Shown here piece after piece: positions 42,876 through 51,586 of a DNA stretch of 64,000 nt. The first letter of the stretch is position 1. Each line of letters begins with the position of its first letter. A model generated the notes under the pieces. That model did no database searches, was not told where the DNA came from, and was given only the letters and a program-made list of their open reading frames with translations. The translations under genes and the position numbers were made by a program. The stretch is from Chlamydiia bacterium (GTDB taxonomy: Bacteria > Chlamydiota > Chlamydiia > Chlamydiales > Simkaniaceae): the NCBI GenBank assembly GCA_030429605.1, contig JAUIEV010000004.1, positions 62,001 to 126,000 on the forward strand, read 5' to 3'.

Positions 42876-43727
42876 TTAGGATATTTCTTCTTGGAGAGAT
42901 TTAAAGAAAAAATGAGACTGCGGCAAAAAACCAAGGAAACGATCTACTAAATACGCTTTTGGTTCCAAAGCTCTCTTCGATGCGAAGGGATCGACGGGAC
43001 AAAAGAAAAGACGTCCATCTTTACCGGCAGAAGCACATTCTTCAGCAATTTGGAGTGAATAGCCACACCCTTTTGCAGCATCAGCTTCAATTTCATCGAT
43101 AAAATGGTGTAAGAGGAGAGCTCTTTTTTGTGCCATCTTCTTGCCTTGATCTGTGCAGAATTTTGCTGGGAGTGTGAGGAGTTTCACGTAAAAATGATCG
43201 AGCGCATATTTATTGTCGTCAAGAGGGCGCATGCTCCCTCGAAGGTCCTCTCTGTTGAAGAGAGAGCTTCCGAGCTTTCCGGAGGTATAAAAACACCTCA
43301 TGACCCCAAGAGCCCCTAGTGCTTCCATTCTGTCAGCATCTTGGATGCATTTGGCTTCACATGTTTCTGGCTGGGCTCCAAGAGAAAAACTGTGTGTATA
43401 TATTGCATGAGCGACTGCGTCGAGCTTTTCTTGTGGGAACCCCATTTGGGTTAAAATGAGTCTTGCCTTTTCAGCACTGTAGGTAGATGCGAGTGCACGT
43501 TCTGGATGGTTCTTTGGGAGGTTGACGATATCGTGATAATATGCTGCGGCAAGGATAACGAGAGGGTCATACACAGTGTTGCTTTCTCGGGCAAGAGCTA
43601 AGGCGCACTTTGCTACACGAGTACAGTGCCCGAGATCATGGGCTGCATCCTCTGTAGGGGATGTCTCCTCCACATAATATTCTCGGAATCTGTTTTCCCA
43701 TGTGTCAATGTGTAGAGTGTCCAACAT
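42876..43727 (-). CDS. HD-domain phosphohydrolase (YedJ-like)
   Basis: The start at 43727 (MLDTLHIDTWENRF, 283 residues) has GAGGG 7 bases upstream; a longer frame to 43766 lacks one. HD-superfamily metal ligands are visible: AHDLGHCTRVAKCAL (H), AAAYYHDIVNLPKNHPE (H-D), and CIQDADRMEALGALGVMRCF (D), in the order and spacing of the E. coli YedJ/YfbR-like phosphohydrolases. They hydrolyse nucleotides or other phosphate esters with a divalent metal. No nearby partner suggests the substrate. Confidence 0.82.
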   Translation of the reverse strand: MLDTLHIDTWENRFREYYVEETSPTEDAAHDLGHCTRVAKCALALARESNTVYDPLVILAAAYYHDIVNLPKNHPERALASTYSAEKARLILTQMGFPQEKLDAVAHAIYTHSFSLGAQPETCEAKCIQDADRMEALGALGVMRCFYTSGKLGSSLFNREDLRGSMRPLDDNKYALDHFYVKLLTLPAKFCTDQGKKMAQKRALLLHHFIDEIEADAAKGCGYSLQIAEECASAGKDGRLFFCPVDPFASKRALEPKAYLVDRFLGFLPQSHFFFKSLQEEIS

Positions 43728-43888
43728 CAAATTGCCCTCATTTTTTCGAATTAAAATATTAAGCATAGTTCCATTGGTTGGGCTTTATATGCAAGTTATT
43801 CTTATTGCTTCATTTCATACGTATTATTTTTATTCTCCCGTTTTTTCACGTATATGATATAGTAGCCCCTTTTTTTCATGAGGTATAT

Positions 43889-44254
43889 ATGGAAATGACA
43901 GTAAAACAAACGGCGTTTTGCACCGTTACAGCACTTGGGCTGGCGACTGCTGGTTCAGTTGTAGCGGCTGTGACAACAGCAAGTGCTGTGGCTGCTGTGG
44001 CATACGGCGTTCTCAGTGTAGGTCTTGCAGGGGTATCACTTGGAGCTATCAAAGCTGCGTTTGATACAAATTCTGTTGATATTGAAAGCTATTTTTCAAA
44101 CACAAGAGATGCTGCAGGGTATGCAGCAGCAGGTCTTTTTCAGTTTGCTGCGCAGACATTTGTACAAGCACTTATTCAAGGTGCAGCTCATGGAATCGGG
44201 CAAAGAGTACAACGATCTATCGGCGGACCAGACGTGACTGTCGGAAGAGTATAA
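43889..44254 (+). CDS. Small Inc-like protein with an extended hydrophobic hairpin
   Basis: The start at 43889 has GAGG 5 bases upstream (121 residues); the longer frame from 43778 has no such site. Residues 8-32 and 33-57 are nearly continuous Ala/Val/Gly-rich hydrophobic sequence, followed by an amphipathic C-terminal half (YAAAGLFQFAAQTFVQALIQ). The hydrophobic pair near the N-terminus is compatible with an Inc-type membrane hairpin. It is close to the PLD and 42159 genes, which carry similar hairpins. The function is unknown. Confidence 0.45.
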   Translation: MEMTVKQTAFCTVTALGLATAGSVVAAVTTASAVAAVAYGVLSVGLAGVSLGAIKAAFDTNSVDIESYFSNTRDAAGYAAAGLFQFAAQTFVQALIQGAAHGIGQRVQRSIGGPDVTVGRV

Positions 44255-44332
44255 CTCTTTTGAAGGGCGTTCTTTTCAAGGGCGCCCGTCTATTTCCTTG
44301 ACGATTTTTTCATTTCGCCCTATTCCATGGGA

Positions 44333-45010
44333 ATGGATCATTTTGGACTCAACCGGTTCGACGCGATTGTATATATCAATGTCGACCACCGGAAAGATAA
44401 GCAGCGACTTCTTCTTGAAGCGTGTGCGTCTCTCGATGTTAATCCAGAGAAATTGCACAGAATCTCATCGTATTTTGACGTGTTCAATGGGCACCGAGGC
44501 TGCGCGTATGGGCATATACAAGCCTTACTCTTTGCTGAAAAACACGGCTTTGAAAATGTCCTAATTCTTGAGGATGATTTTTGCCCTGTAAAAGAAACGT
44601 CTGCATTTGAAGCTGCATTGTCGTTCTTTTTTACGCATATTCCAGAGTGGGATGTGCTTTTGCTTGGGGGGCGAGTGTTTCAGTATACCCCAACACCTTT
44701 TTCACCCATTGTCAAAGTTGATCTTGCTTTTTGTGCACATGCGTACGCAGTGCATAAAAAGTACTACAGAACGTTGCGGGAGAATTATGAAGAAACATAC
44801 GACATCCTTCAAGGTGAGATGACCTCTTTTTCAGCAGAGCAAAATTGTCATGTCCTTGACCATAGATGGAACCTGCTTATTCCAGTAGGTCAATGGTATT
44901 TTGTGGAAATGCTCGCTCAACAAAGAGAGGGCGTCAGCGATACGCTCCATAAATATAGAAACCGCACCCACCCAAATCCGATTCAGAGCTTTCCATCTGA
45001 ATATATATAA
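44333..45010 (+). CDS. GT25-family glycosyltransferase without signal peptide
   Basis: About 225 residues; ATG at 44327 or 44333 (no strong binding site for either). GT25 landmarks are FDAIVYINVDHRKDKQRLLL near the N-terminus, GHRGCAYGHIQALLFAEKHG and NVLILEDDFCPVKE with intact EDD, then DHRWNLLIP. Unlike the GT25 proteins at 17354-24307 it has no hydrophobic N-terminus, so it should stay in the cytosol or be exported by another route. It may glycosylate LPS or protein. It stands alone between a hairpin protein and a hypothetical effector. Confidence 0.78.
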   Translation: MDHFGLNRFDAIVYINVDHRKDKQRLLLEACASLDVNPEKLHRISSYFDVFNGHRGCAYGHIQALLFAEKHGFENVLILEDDFCPVKETSAFEAALSFFFTHIPEWDVLLLGGRVFQYTPTPFSPIVKVDLAFCAHAYAVHKKYYRTLRENYEETYDILQGEMTSFSAEQNCHVLDHRWNLLIPVGQWYFVEMLAQQREGVSDTLHKYRNRTHPNPIQSFPSEYI

Positions 45011-45067
45011 TTTTCTTTACTAAATCCTTACGATTTCTTTACATTTGTGCGAAAACACGGAGGTCAT

Positions 45068-46024
45068 ATGAGTAGTGTTTTGGTCCAAGGAATAAAAGCA
45101 CATGTGCGGGCATCATCTACTATTGCTATAAGAGCGGTTTCTCATACTGCGTACGCGTCCTCACGCGAAGCTCCGGAGGGTGTTCGGACGTCAACGTGGA
45201 AGCAGTATTGCAAAATGCAAGAAAAGCTTGTCAAGATCACTGAAAAGGTGCACCGGCTTGGACATTTTGCTACGCACACTGAAGTCCCTCTTTCTGGTCG
45301 ACTCCATTCTTTTTCACTTCCAGATGGATGTAAAGAACACTCTGCTGAGCTTGCCGCTGCGTATAATCTCCTTCTTGAACATGGAAAAATTGATCTTTTG
45401 TCTCTACCATATAGCTCATTGCTCACTACTTCAGATGGAGAGCGATCCATTCATCCAGACCTTAAAGAAGCGATACAGTCTGTTTTGAATGATCCATCTA
45501 TAGACATAGACCAATTTGTTCGTCAGCTTTGTATGCTTCGAAGGGGACGTATCTCAGATCTATCACGACATCTTTTGACCGAAGAAAAAAAAGCGTATTT
45601 AGCTCAGATACGAAAGTTGGAAGCGTTCATGGAGTGTGAGGTTCAAGAGCATCAGTCGTGGAAAGAAATAGAAGGGAGAGAGAGGCAAACGTACCGGGTA
45701 GGGGATTTTTCATTTATTCTCAATCATGAACTTCGAACTGTGTGTGAAGAGGCGTATATAATAGTTGAACGCCTCGCTTGTTGGGAGTGCTTTAAAGAAA
45801 ACGAGGTTCGATGGGCGCTTCTTGGTGGAGGTGTTGATATTTTCTTTGTACGCGATGAGCAGGTATCAACAGTGCTAGCCATGCTTCATGAGTCGCTCTC
45901 CTCCTCTCCAGATCTTCTCATTGAAGGGCTTGCTGAAATTGTGAGTGTAGATGCTCTTGGATGGGATGAGTATGTTGAATCCAAACTGCGTGAACTAGAA
46001 TTTACAATTTCAGAAAGGGTCTGA
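45068..46024 (+). CDS. Hypothetical protein, possible effector
   Basis: The start at 45068 has a near-perfect binding site (GGAGGTCAT before the ATG), so it is clearly translated; 318 residues. I do not recognise a domain. The sequence is helical and charged, and lacks a Sec signal or membrane segment. Short Leu-rich stretches occur (LPYSSLLTTSDGERS, FVRQLCMLRRGRISDL). It lies among genes with eukaryotic-type motifs; no closer inference is possible. Confidence 0.6.
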   Translation: MSSVLVQGIKAHVRASSTIAIRAVSHTAYASSREAPEGVRTSTWKQYCKMQEKLVKITEKVHRLGHFATHTEVPLSGRLHSFSLPDGCKEHSAELAAAYNLLLEHGKIDLLSLPYSSLLTTSDGERSIHPDLKEAIQSVLNDPSIDIDQFVRQLCMLRRGRISDLSRHLLTEEKKAYLAQIRKLEAFMECEVQEHQSWKEIEGRERQTYRVGDFSFILNHELRTVCEEAYIIVERLACWECFKENEVRWALLGGGVDIFFVRDEQVSTVLAMLHESLSSSPDLLIEGLAEIVSVDALGWDEYVESKLRELEFTISERV

Positions 46025-46140
46025 TGAAACAGATAATATAATTAATTTTAATATAGAGTTATTTATTATTTGAAATATGTAAATTTAGTTTGTTTTGTTG
46101 TATACTCTTTTCCATATTGTAACCACGAAAGGAAAAAACT

Positions 46141-46719
46141 ATGGCAGCAGCAACGAACCCTTACCAGAGTATGAGCTATCATGAGCTCCTTGCAGTCTAT
46201 GAACGAGCAAATAGAGCAGAAAAAGAAGCCATTGAACCACTTCTTTTACAAAAAATAGGAGAACTTTTTAGCGAGCGCGTTACCACAGGAACTGCGTCTC
46301 CTATTGAAGCATCTATTGCTGGTGCAGTTGCACGTGGGGATGTGATTTCTGTTCCGGCTGAAAGTAGTGGGACAGCGCTTCCACCAGGAGTTTTTCACAA
46401 TGGAACGGTCACTATTGAGGGAGAAAAGTATGATGTAGAAGTCATGACTCCAGAAAAATACCTTGAAGACTCAAAAAAAGAAGATACTGTTCGGATGGCA
46501 TACATCAAGACGCTTCTAGAGCGTGATGATTTTGATGCAGCTTTGAGAGAAGTACACGATTTATTGCTGCCTGAATCAGCTGATGAAGCTCTTTCCACAA
46601 TGATTCAAAGATATTCTTGTAAGGGTGACATAGATGCAGCTCGAGCTCTTGTGTCGAAGCTTTCAGCAGATAAGCAAGAAGATGCGCTCGAACTTATTTC
46701 AGGGTATGACGTCGATTAA
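46141..46719 (+). CDS. Hypothetical protein sharing its leader with the next gene
   Basis: 192 residues, preceded by AAGGAAAAAACT. No recognised domain. Residues 1-60 are helical, 90-110 are beta-like (FHNGTVTIEGEKYDVEVM), and the C-terminal 80 residues form short helical repeats (RDDFDAALREVHDLLL, KGDIDAARALVSKLS) resembling TPR/PPR-type units. The 5' leader and first codons (AGGAAAAAACTATGGCAGCA) are repeated almost exactly before the F-box gene at 46738, which suggests a duplicated start region and co-expression. Confidence 0.6.
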   Translation: MAAATNPYQSMSYHELLAVYERANRAEKEAIEPLLLQKIGELFSERVTTGTASPIEASIAGAVARGDVISVPAESSGTALPPGVFHNGTVTIEGEKYDVEVMTPEKYLEDSKKEDTVRMAYIKTLLERDDFDAALREVHDLLLPESADEALSTMIQRYSCKGDIDAARALVSKLSADKQEDALELISGYDVD

Positions 46720-46737
46720 CTCGCACAGGAAAAAACT

Positions 46738-48348
46738 ATGGCAGCAGCATATGGATATGATCGTAGGGTAGGTTACTTATCTACTCATGAATTGGAGTTA
46801 ATAGCAGGAGGTGGGCCGGGCTTAAGTAGAGAGCTTGGTGCGTACTCACAGAGTGCTGCGGGTGATGAGCTTGGGCGACGTGTTGACCGTGTTGCTGCTT
46901 CTGCGATAGCACCGAGTGTTCAAGGGGTTTTCCGTTTGCCAGATTGCCTTCTTGTTAAGACTATGGATTTTCTGCCTTTTTCTGAGATCAGCCGTTTACT
47001 ACATGCAGAATCAGAAGAGAAGGTATGTGTAAAAGATGTGGTACAGATCTTTCAGGATGCATCTGGTCTCAATTCTGTCATTGATATGTTGGAGTCCAGA
47101 ATTGCCTGTGTAGAGCGGCTCATAGATGATACTGAAGGCGAAGCTTGGTGTCTTACCATGAGGGAGAAACTCGCAGCGGCTCCGATTCCTCTTACTGCAA
47201 AAGATGCGCGTATTTTGGGTGAATCCATTGTATGGGATATTGTTTTAGCTACTCATCAAATAGAAGAGAGGCCTAAGCAAGAAGTAGTTTCTGATGTGCT
47301 ACGCAGTTTTAAGGGAGGACTCTTTATTCCGGCAATCGGACCGGTACTTGATGAAGCGATGCGCGTGGCTGATCTGTCGAGCTTGGAAAGTCAAATGAGT
47401 GTACTTCTCGATACAAACATGCTTTTTGCATATATCGATCTTTTGATTGAATCAGAAGAGCTTATCGTTCCACCACTTTTTGGGGAGTGCTTACTTCATA
47501 GAAGAGAGTTTGACGCACTTGATCACTTGTTTTCAGAAAAAAGAGGTTTTGTTTTTGTCTGGCCTTATGTGAGAGAACAAGACTTTACAGCTTTAGAATA
47601 TCAAGAGCTGTTTACTCGAAGTGCAACGTGGAAGTGTGTGATGAACCGCGCAGAAATGAAAACGACAGTCTTTGAAACACTTCTTTTTAGAGGAAAAAAG
47701 AAGGAAATTCAAGACCTTGTACCACATCTTACAGAATATGAGTGGATTAAATTTGGACTTCGGTTTTTTGTTCTGTCTGCTGAAGATGTGCCGGTTGATA
47801 GTGATTTTCTCAATCAAGTGGTACTCAGTGAAGATGTTCGCTTACATGAAGAATATCTAGAGAGACTTCTTGCAGAAAAAAAATATATGCCGGCTATTGA
47901 GTACTACAGAAAAATGACTGGTGTATGCAGCAAAAGATATGTCTTTGAACTGTTTATACACACTATGGTGACTGAGTATCTGTCAGATAACTGCCCCGTT
48001 GAACCGATAGCAAATGTGTTTCAGAGTTATGAGGCGTATATAAAAAACCGCTTATTTGATATTAAGGACAGGGACATCAAAAGAGCGTGTTTAGAAACTT
48101 TTGTTGCTCGAGGGCACTTTAGAAAGATATGCGAGCTTTTAGAGCAAGTCGATGGACTTTTTTTTCGGGCAGATGTGACCTCAGTTGTAGGATCATGCGA
48201 GTTCCATTATGGTCGCGACGAGGTAGAGCGTGAAATACCACATCTTCCTCCACGCGTCCGGAATGAGGTGCTGCGAGTGCTCTCTTTTAAAGATCTGGGG
48301 ATTTTCTGTAGACAACTCGTAGGATGCGATCCATTCTCTCGATGGTAG
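46738..48348 (+). CDS. Putative F-box-containing effector
   Basis: 536 residues. Residues 65-90 (FRLPDCLLVKTMDFLPFSEI, then SRLLHA) fit the F-box pattern of L-P-x-x-L-L-x-x-x-x-x-F-L-P-x-x-x-L-x-R. F-box proteins dock substrates onto host Skp1-Cullin ubiquitin ligases, and chlamydial amoeba symbionts are known to encode many. The following 450 residues are helical, with repeat-like units that could bind the substrate; no other named domain. There is no signal peptide. It is 18 bases after the 46141 gene with the same leader, so they form an operon. The F-box is short and the call is moderate. Confidence 0.55.
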   Translation: MAAAYGYDRRVGYLSTHELELIAGGGPGLSRELGAYSQSAAGDELGRRVDRVAASAIAPSVQGVFRLPDCLLVKTMDFLPFSEISRLLHAESEEKVCVKDVVQIFQDASGLNSVIDMLESRIACVERLIDDTEGEAWCLTMREKLAAAPIPLTAKDARILGESIVWDIVLATHQIEERPKQEVVSDVLRSFKGGLFIPAIGPVLDEAMRVADLSSLESQMSVLLDTNMLFAYIDLLIESEELIVPPLFGECLLHRREFDALDHLFSEKRGFVFVWPYVREQDFTALEYQELFTRSATWKCVMNRAEMKTTVFETLLFRGKKKEIQDLVPHLTEYEWIKFGLRFFVLSAEDVPVDSDFLNQVVLSEDVRLHEEYLERLLAEKKYMPAIEYYRKMTGVCSKRYVFELFIHTMVTEYLSDNCPVEPIANVFQSYEAYIKNRLFDIKDRDIKRACLETFVARGHFRKICELLEQVDGLFFRADVTSVVGSCEFHYGRDEVEREIPHLPPRVRNEVLRVLSFKDLGIFCRQLVGCDPFSRW

Positions 48349-48373
48349 TTACATTCTCTACAGAAAGCGTTAA

Positions 48374-48574
48374 CTACTTCTTTTTCATTTTACAGTAGAC
48401 AAGGAGTTTAAGGAGCTTCGTATTTACCCAGAGCGGGTGAATGCAATATGCTGCGAGGAAAAAAAAGAGGATCGCTGGGGTGAATGGAAGAAAGATCCCA
48501 AGTATCCCAAGTATAAAAAAAAGTGTTCCAAACAGTGTGCGTTTCCAGGGAAACTTTTTTTTCCATATGCCCAT
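48374..48574 (-). CDS. Small DUF454 (YbaN-like) membrane protein
   Basis: 66 residues from MGIWKKKFPWKRT. TLFFILGILGIFLPFTPAIL is the DUF454 signature (L-G-x-x-G-I-x-x-P-x-x-P-T-x-x-F), followed by FFFLAAYCIHPLW. A frame extends to 48733, but the added sequence overlaps the DUF2892 gene on the other strand and looks random. The binding site is weak. Function of the family is unknown. Confidence 0.6.
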   Translation of the reverse strand: MGIWKKKFPWKRTLFGTLFFILGILGIFLPFTPAILFFFLAAYCIHPLWVNTKLLKLLVYCKMKKK

Positions 48575-48695
48575 ATTTGTCTTGGTACTTGTTTTATGTA
48601 TTTTATACAAGGACGCTTGCGATAAACCTGTAAAATTCGTACCTTCAAAACAGGTTGAATTTTCACTCATAGCTATAAATTTATTAAGGAGTTGT

Positions 48696-48899
48696 ATGGC
48701 ACTGTTGCAGAAAAATATTGGAAATCGTGACAAAGCACTTCGTGCAATTATTGCGCTTATTTTGTTTGCGCTTTCCTACCATTATCATTCGCTCATACTC
48801 TTTTTATGCGGAGCTTTTGTTGTTTTTGAAGTGACCTTTAGCTGGTGCGCATTTTATCAGTTGATTGGAAGAAATACACACAGAAAGCAGAAAAAATAA
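48696..48899 (+). CDS. Small DUF2892 (YgaP-type) membrane protein
   Basis: 67 residues from ATG at 48696, with AAGGAG 4 bases upstream. QKNIGNRDKALRAIIALILF and FSWCAFYQLIGRNT match DUF2892 (N-x-G-x-x-D-R-x-x-R-x-x-x-G ... C-P-x-Y-x-x-L-G). Two transmembrane helices. The family is often linked to sulfur or rhodanese-type proteins. The longer frame upstream to 48441 is antisense to the DUF454 gene and is not real. Confidence 0.75.
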   Translation: MALLQKNIGNRDKALRAIIALILFALSYHYHSLILFLCGAFVVFEVTFSWCAFYQLIGRNTHRKQKK

Positions 48900-48954
48900 G
48901 ATTTGGTCAAAGAGAAAAAGAAGGAAGATACGCTTTGTACCTTCCTTGAGTAAA

Positions 48955-49353
48955 TTATTCAGCTGTGGGTCTATTCATATCAAAACTTAATGGGCCAGCG
49001 CCATAGTTAATGATAAGAAGACATGTACCAATCATAGACAGATTTTTAAAGAAGCAATAGTTGTGCATCATTTGGGCAAACGTTGAATGTGCATTCCAAA
49101 ATGGATGCATGTAGAGTGTTGTTGGGACAAGAAAAACAATGAGAAGCGCAGCTCCAAGACGAGCTTTGAATCCAAGTAGAATACTTAGGCCTCCAAGAAT
49201 GGCAATGACTCCTGCAATCGGCACTAAAACATCCGGCATTGGGACGCCTGCTTGTGTTGCTCTTTGAACAGCATCTTTTGTAAAGTGGTCAAACCCATTT
49301 ATGATAAAAATTGCTGAAAAAAATATCCTTCCTAATAAAACGATAAACGGCAT
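48955..49353 (-). CDS. DoxX family membrane protein
   Basis: The start at 49353 (MPFIVLLGRIFFSAIFIING, 132 residues) has AAGGAG 8 bases upstream; the earlier frame start at 49410 lacks a properly spaced site. Four hydrophobic helices, and LLGRIFFSAIFIINGFDHF plus GVIAILGGLSILLGFKARLG, identify the DoxX/YphA group (related to thiosulfate:quinone oxidoreductase small subunits). Conserved LGRIFF and GG-x-x-x-L-G are present. The role is probably redox or membrane stress; not established. Confidence 0.85.
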   Translation of the reverse strand: MPFIVLLGRIFFSAIFIINGFDHFTKDAVQRATQAGVPMPDVLVPIAGVIAILGGLSILLGFKARLGAALLIVFLVPTTLYMHPFWNAHSTFAQMMHNYCFFKNLSMIGTCLLIINYGAGPLSFDMNRPTAE

Positions 49354-49505
49354 TTGTAAATCTCCTTCGAAGAATGTTGATGCTTTTTCGTAAAAAGACA
49401 TCGTATACATTTATTGCAATACTATCTCCTTGTAGCTTCTTTTTTAAAATCTTTCAAAGAAAAAATATTGATTTTTTTCGTAGAAAACGACAATAAAAAC
49501 TATTT

Positions 49506-50579
49506 ATGCAAAAGAATTCAAGTGAGCTCTATAAAGCTATTTTCGAATTGGCTCCTGATGCGATTGTTGTCATCGATTCAGAAGGGATTATTAAGTACAC
49601 AAATATGCAGTGCATCTCTGTCTTAGGGTATGCGCATGAAGAACTTACAGGAAAGAAAATAGAGTGTTTACTTCCGGAGCGCTTTCGTGAAAAGCATGTT
49701 CATCACAGATCTCACTACCAGTCAAGTCCTTCATCACGACCTATGGGAAGTGGTTTAGATCTTTATGCGCTCCATAAAAATGGGTATGAAATTGCTGTCG
49801 ATATTTCGATAGCCCCAATCGCAACACCTGAAGGCTCCTTTTTCGCTGCAGCGATTCGGGATGTAACCGAAAAGAAAAAAACAGAGCTGCAGCTCATTGA
49901 GCGAACAAAAGAGCTCGAGCAATTTGTCTATATTGCTTCTCATGATTTACAAGAACCTTTAACAAATATTCAGCAGTTTGTAGGGCTTTTACGCGAATGT
50001 ACTCAAGGAAAGCTCAACGAAGATGAGCAAGGTTTTCTTGAGCTTATTGAAAAGTCTTCGAAAAGAATGAGCTCTCTTATTCGAGACCTTCTCGATCACT
50101 CAAGGATAGGAAGAGAGAAAGAGCCGGAAACCATTTCTTTGCAAGAATGTCTCAATGATGCCCTTGAGAATCTTCGAACAAAAATTGAAAAATCCAAAGC
50201 AAAAATCACTGTTGATGGAGAGCTTCCGGAGATACGAGGTCACAAAACAGAGCTTGTTCTTCTCTTTCAAAACATACTTGGAAACGCACTTAAGTTTCAT
50301 AAGAAGGAGACGTGTCCAGAGGTTGTTTTTACGTGCACAGATTTGGGAGATGCCTATCAATTTGAGGTTCGTGATAATGGTGTTGGAATTCCTGAGAAAA
50401 GCCTAGAAAAGATTTTTACTCTGTTTACTAGACTGCATGGACGGTCTGAATTTGAAGGAAATGGGATCGGTTTAGCTCACTGTAAAAAGATCGTCGAGCT
50501 TCATCATGGCACGATTTCGTGTACAAGTAAGGAAGGGGAAGGGACTGTTTTTCTCTTCACACTAAGGAAGGACTTATGA
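49506..50579 (+). CDS. PAS-domain sensor histidine kinase
   Basis: 357 residues, no transmembrane segment, so a cytosolic sensor. The PAS domain is about 10-115 (LAPDAIVVIDSEGIIKYTN ... FAAAIRDVTEKKK). HisKA has ASHDLQEPLTNIQQFVGLL with phospho-acceptor His136. The ATPase domain has the N box LLFQNILGNALKFH, G1 VRDNGVGIP and G2 NGIGLAHCKKIVELHHGTIS. The kinase core resembles the bacteriophytochrome-type S-H-D-L-Q-E-P-L class. The signal is unknown. It overlaps the response regulator gene by ATGA, forming a two-gene unit. Confidence 0.92.
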   Translation: MQKNSSELYKAIFELAPDAIVVIDSEGIIKYTNMQCISVLGYAHEELTGKKIECLLPERFREKHVHHRSHYQSSPSSRPMGSGLDLYALHKNGYEIAVDISIAPIATPEGSFFAAAIRDVTEKKKTELQLIERTKELEQFVYIASHDLQEPLTNIQQFVGLLRECTQGKLNEDEQGFLELIEKSSKRMSSLIRDLLDHSRIGREKEPETISLQECLNDALENLRTKIEKSKAKITVDGELPEIRGHKTELVLLFQNILGNALKFHKKETCPEVVFTCTDLGDAYQFEVRDNGVGIPEKSLEKIFTLFTRLHGRSEFEGNGIGLAHCKKIVELHHGTISCTSKEGEGTVFLFTLRKDL

Positions 50580-50965
50580 CAAATAAACTACGCACAATAC
50601 TTCTTGTTGACGATGACGATGATTGCAATGCGTTTGTGAAAATACTGTGTACGAAAGAGGGTGTGGCAGAGAATGTTGATGTCGCTCATAACGGTATTGA
50701 GGCGTTGGAGTACCTTAAAACACATTCGCCACTACCTGAACTCATTCTGTTAGATATCAACATGCCTGGTATGAACGGATGGGAGTTTTTACGTGAATAT
50801 CCTGCGCTTCAAGCGCGTATGAAAGAGCGTATTCCTGTTGTTGTTATGGTGACTGTCTCAACAAACCCTGATGACATGAAACAAGCACAAGAACAGGGGG
50901 TACAGTTTATTAATAAGCCACTTACTAAAGATGCACTCAAAACTATTGTTCAGCAGCTTTCCTGA
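50576..50965 (+). CDS. Single-domain response regulator (CheY-like)
   Basis: 129 residues, only a receiver domain: acidic cluster LLVDDDDD (10-16), phospho-acceptor Asp60 in ELILLDINMPGMNGWEF, VVMVTVSTNPDD in place of the usual T/S, and FINKPLT with the conserved Lys. No output domain, as in the regulators paired with phytochrome-type kinases. Translationally coupled to the kinase by ATGA. The target is not evident from the window. Its end overlaps the convergent DUF1697 gene by 23 bases. Confidence 0.92.
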   Translation: MTNKLRTILLVDDDDDCNAFVKILCTKEGVAENVDVAHNGIEALEYLKTHSPLPELILLDINMPGMNGWEFLREYPALQARMKERIPVVVMVTVSTNPDDMKQAQEQGVQFINKPLTKDALKTIVQQLS

Positions 50966-51476
50966 TTTTTTCAAGTGTGGCCCACGTTCGTGTTGTCACA
51001 TCTTTTCCATACACAGTATCAAAAAGTGACATCATATCAACGGTGCGTGTCTCTGGTTGCATAGTTAAGGCACTAAATATTTCACTCGGTGTTGTGTGGA
51101 CAATCTGTAAATTTTCCATCGAAACTGAAGGGTGATTTTCAATGGGAGAGGGGAGGAAGGTTACAAAGAGCTTACAATGACTTGGATCGTTCTCTTTGCT
51201 AAATGGAGCATGTGAAAAAAGTGCATCAATATCTTCCCAAGCTCGAAGGATTACGTTTCCTTTGTAGCCATGCTTTTCTCTGAGCACTGATTCGATTTTT
51301 TGCTTTAATGTTTTTGGTGCGCTGTGTGGAGCAGAAAAAAGAGCATTACCACTTGCTAAAATGGTTTTCACATTATGACACCCAATTGATTCAAGAACTC
51401 GTTTTAGATCGATCATTTTGAGTGTATTTCTTCCTGAAATATTCAATCCCCGAAAAAATGCAACATATTTATCCAT
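50943..51476 (-). CDS. DUF1697 family protein
   Basis: 177 residues, full family length. MDKYVAFFRGLNISGRNTLK and LESIGCHNVKTILASGNALF are the signature of DUF1697, and SLFDTVYGKDVTTRTWATLEKI closes the domain in the expected way. It is cytosolic with no known reaction. Convergent with the response regulator. No sign of truncation. Confidence 0.9.
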   Translation of the reverse strand: MDKYVAFFRGLNISGRNTLKMIDLKRVLESIGCHNVKTILASGNALFSAPHSAPKTLKQKIESVLREKHGYKGNVILRAWEDIDALFSHAPFSKENDPSHCKLFVTFLPSPIENHPSVSMENLQIVHTTPSEIFSALTMQPETRTVDMMSLFDTVYGKDVTTRTWATLEKIRKAAEQ

Positions 51477-51586
51477 TCCAAATCCCTGTCTGTGCTTGAA
51501 AGGTACACTCTACGGAATGTAGGTATTCCTTACAAAATATTTCTGCTTTAAAAAAATGAATAATGGATCTTTTAGGAAAAGAAGAA

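Noticed and set aside
48441-48695. N-terminal extension of the DUF2892 gene
   Set aside because: It is antisense to the DUF454 gene, and a strong AAGGAG site precedes the ATG at 48696 instead.
48575-48733. N-terminal extension of the DUF454 gene
   Set aside because: It has no family similarity and is antisense to the start of DUF2892.
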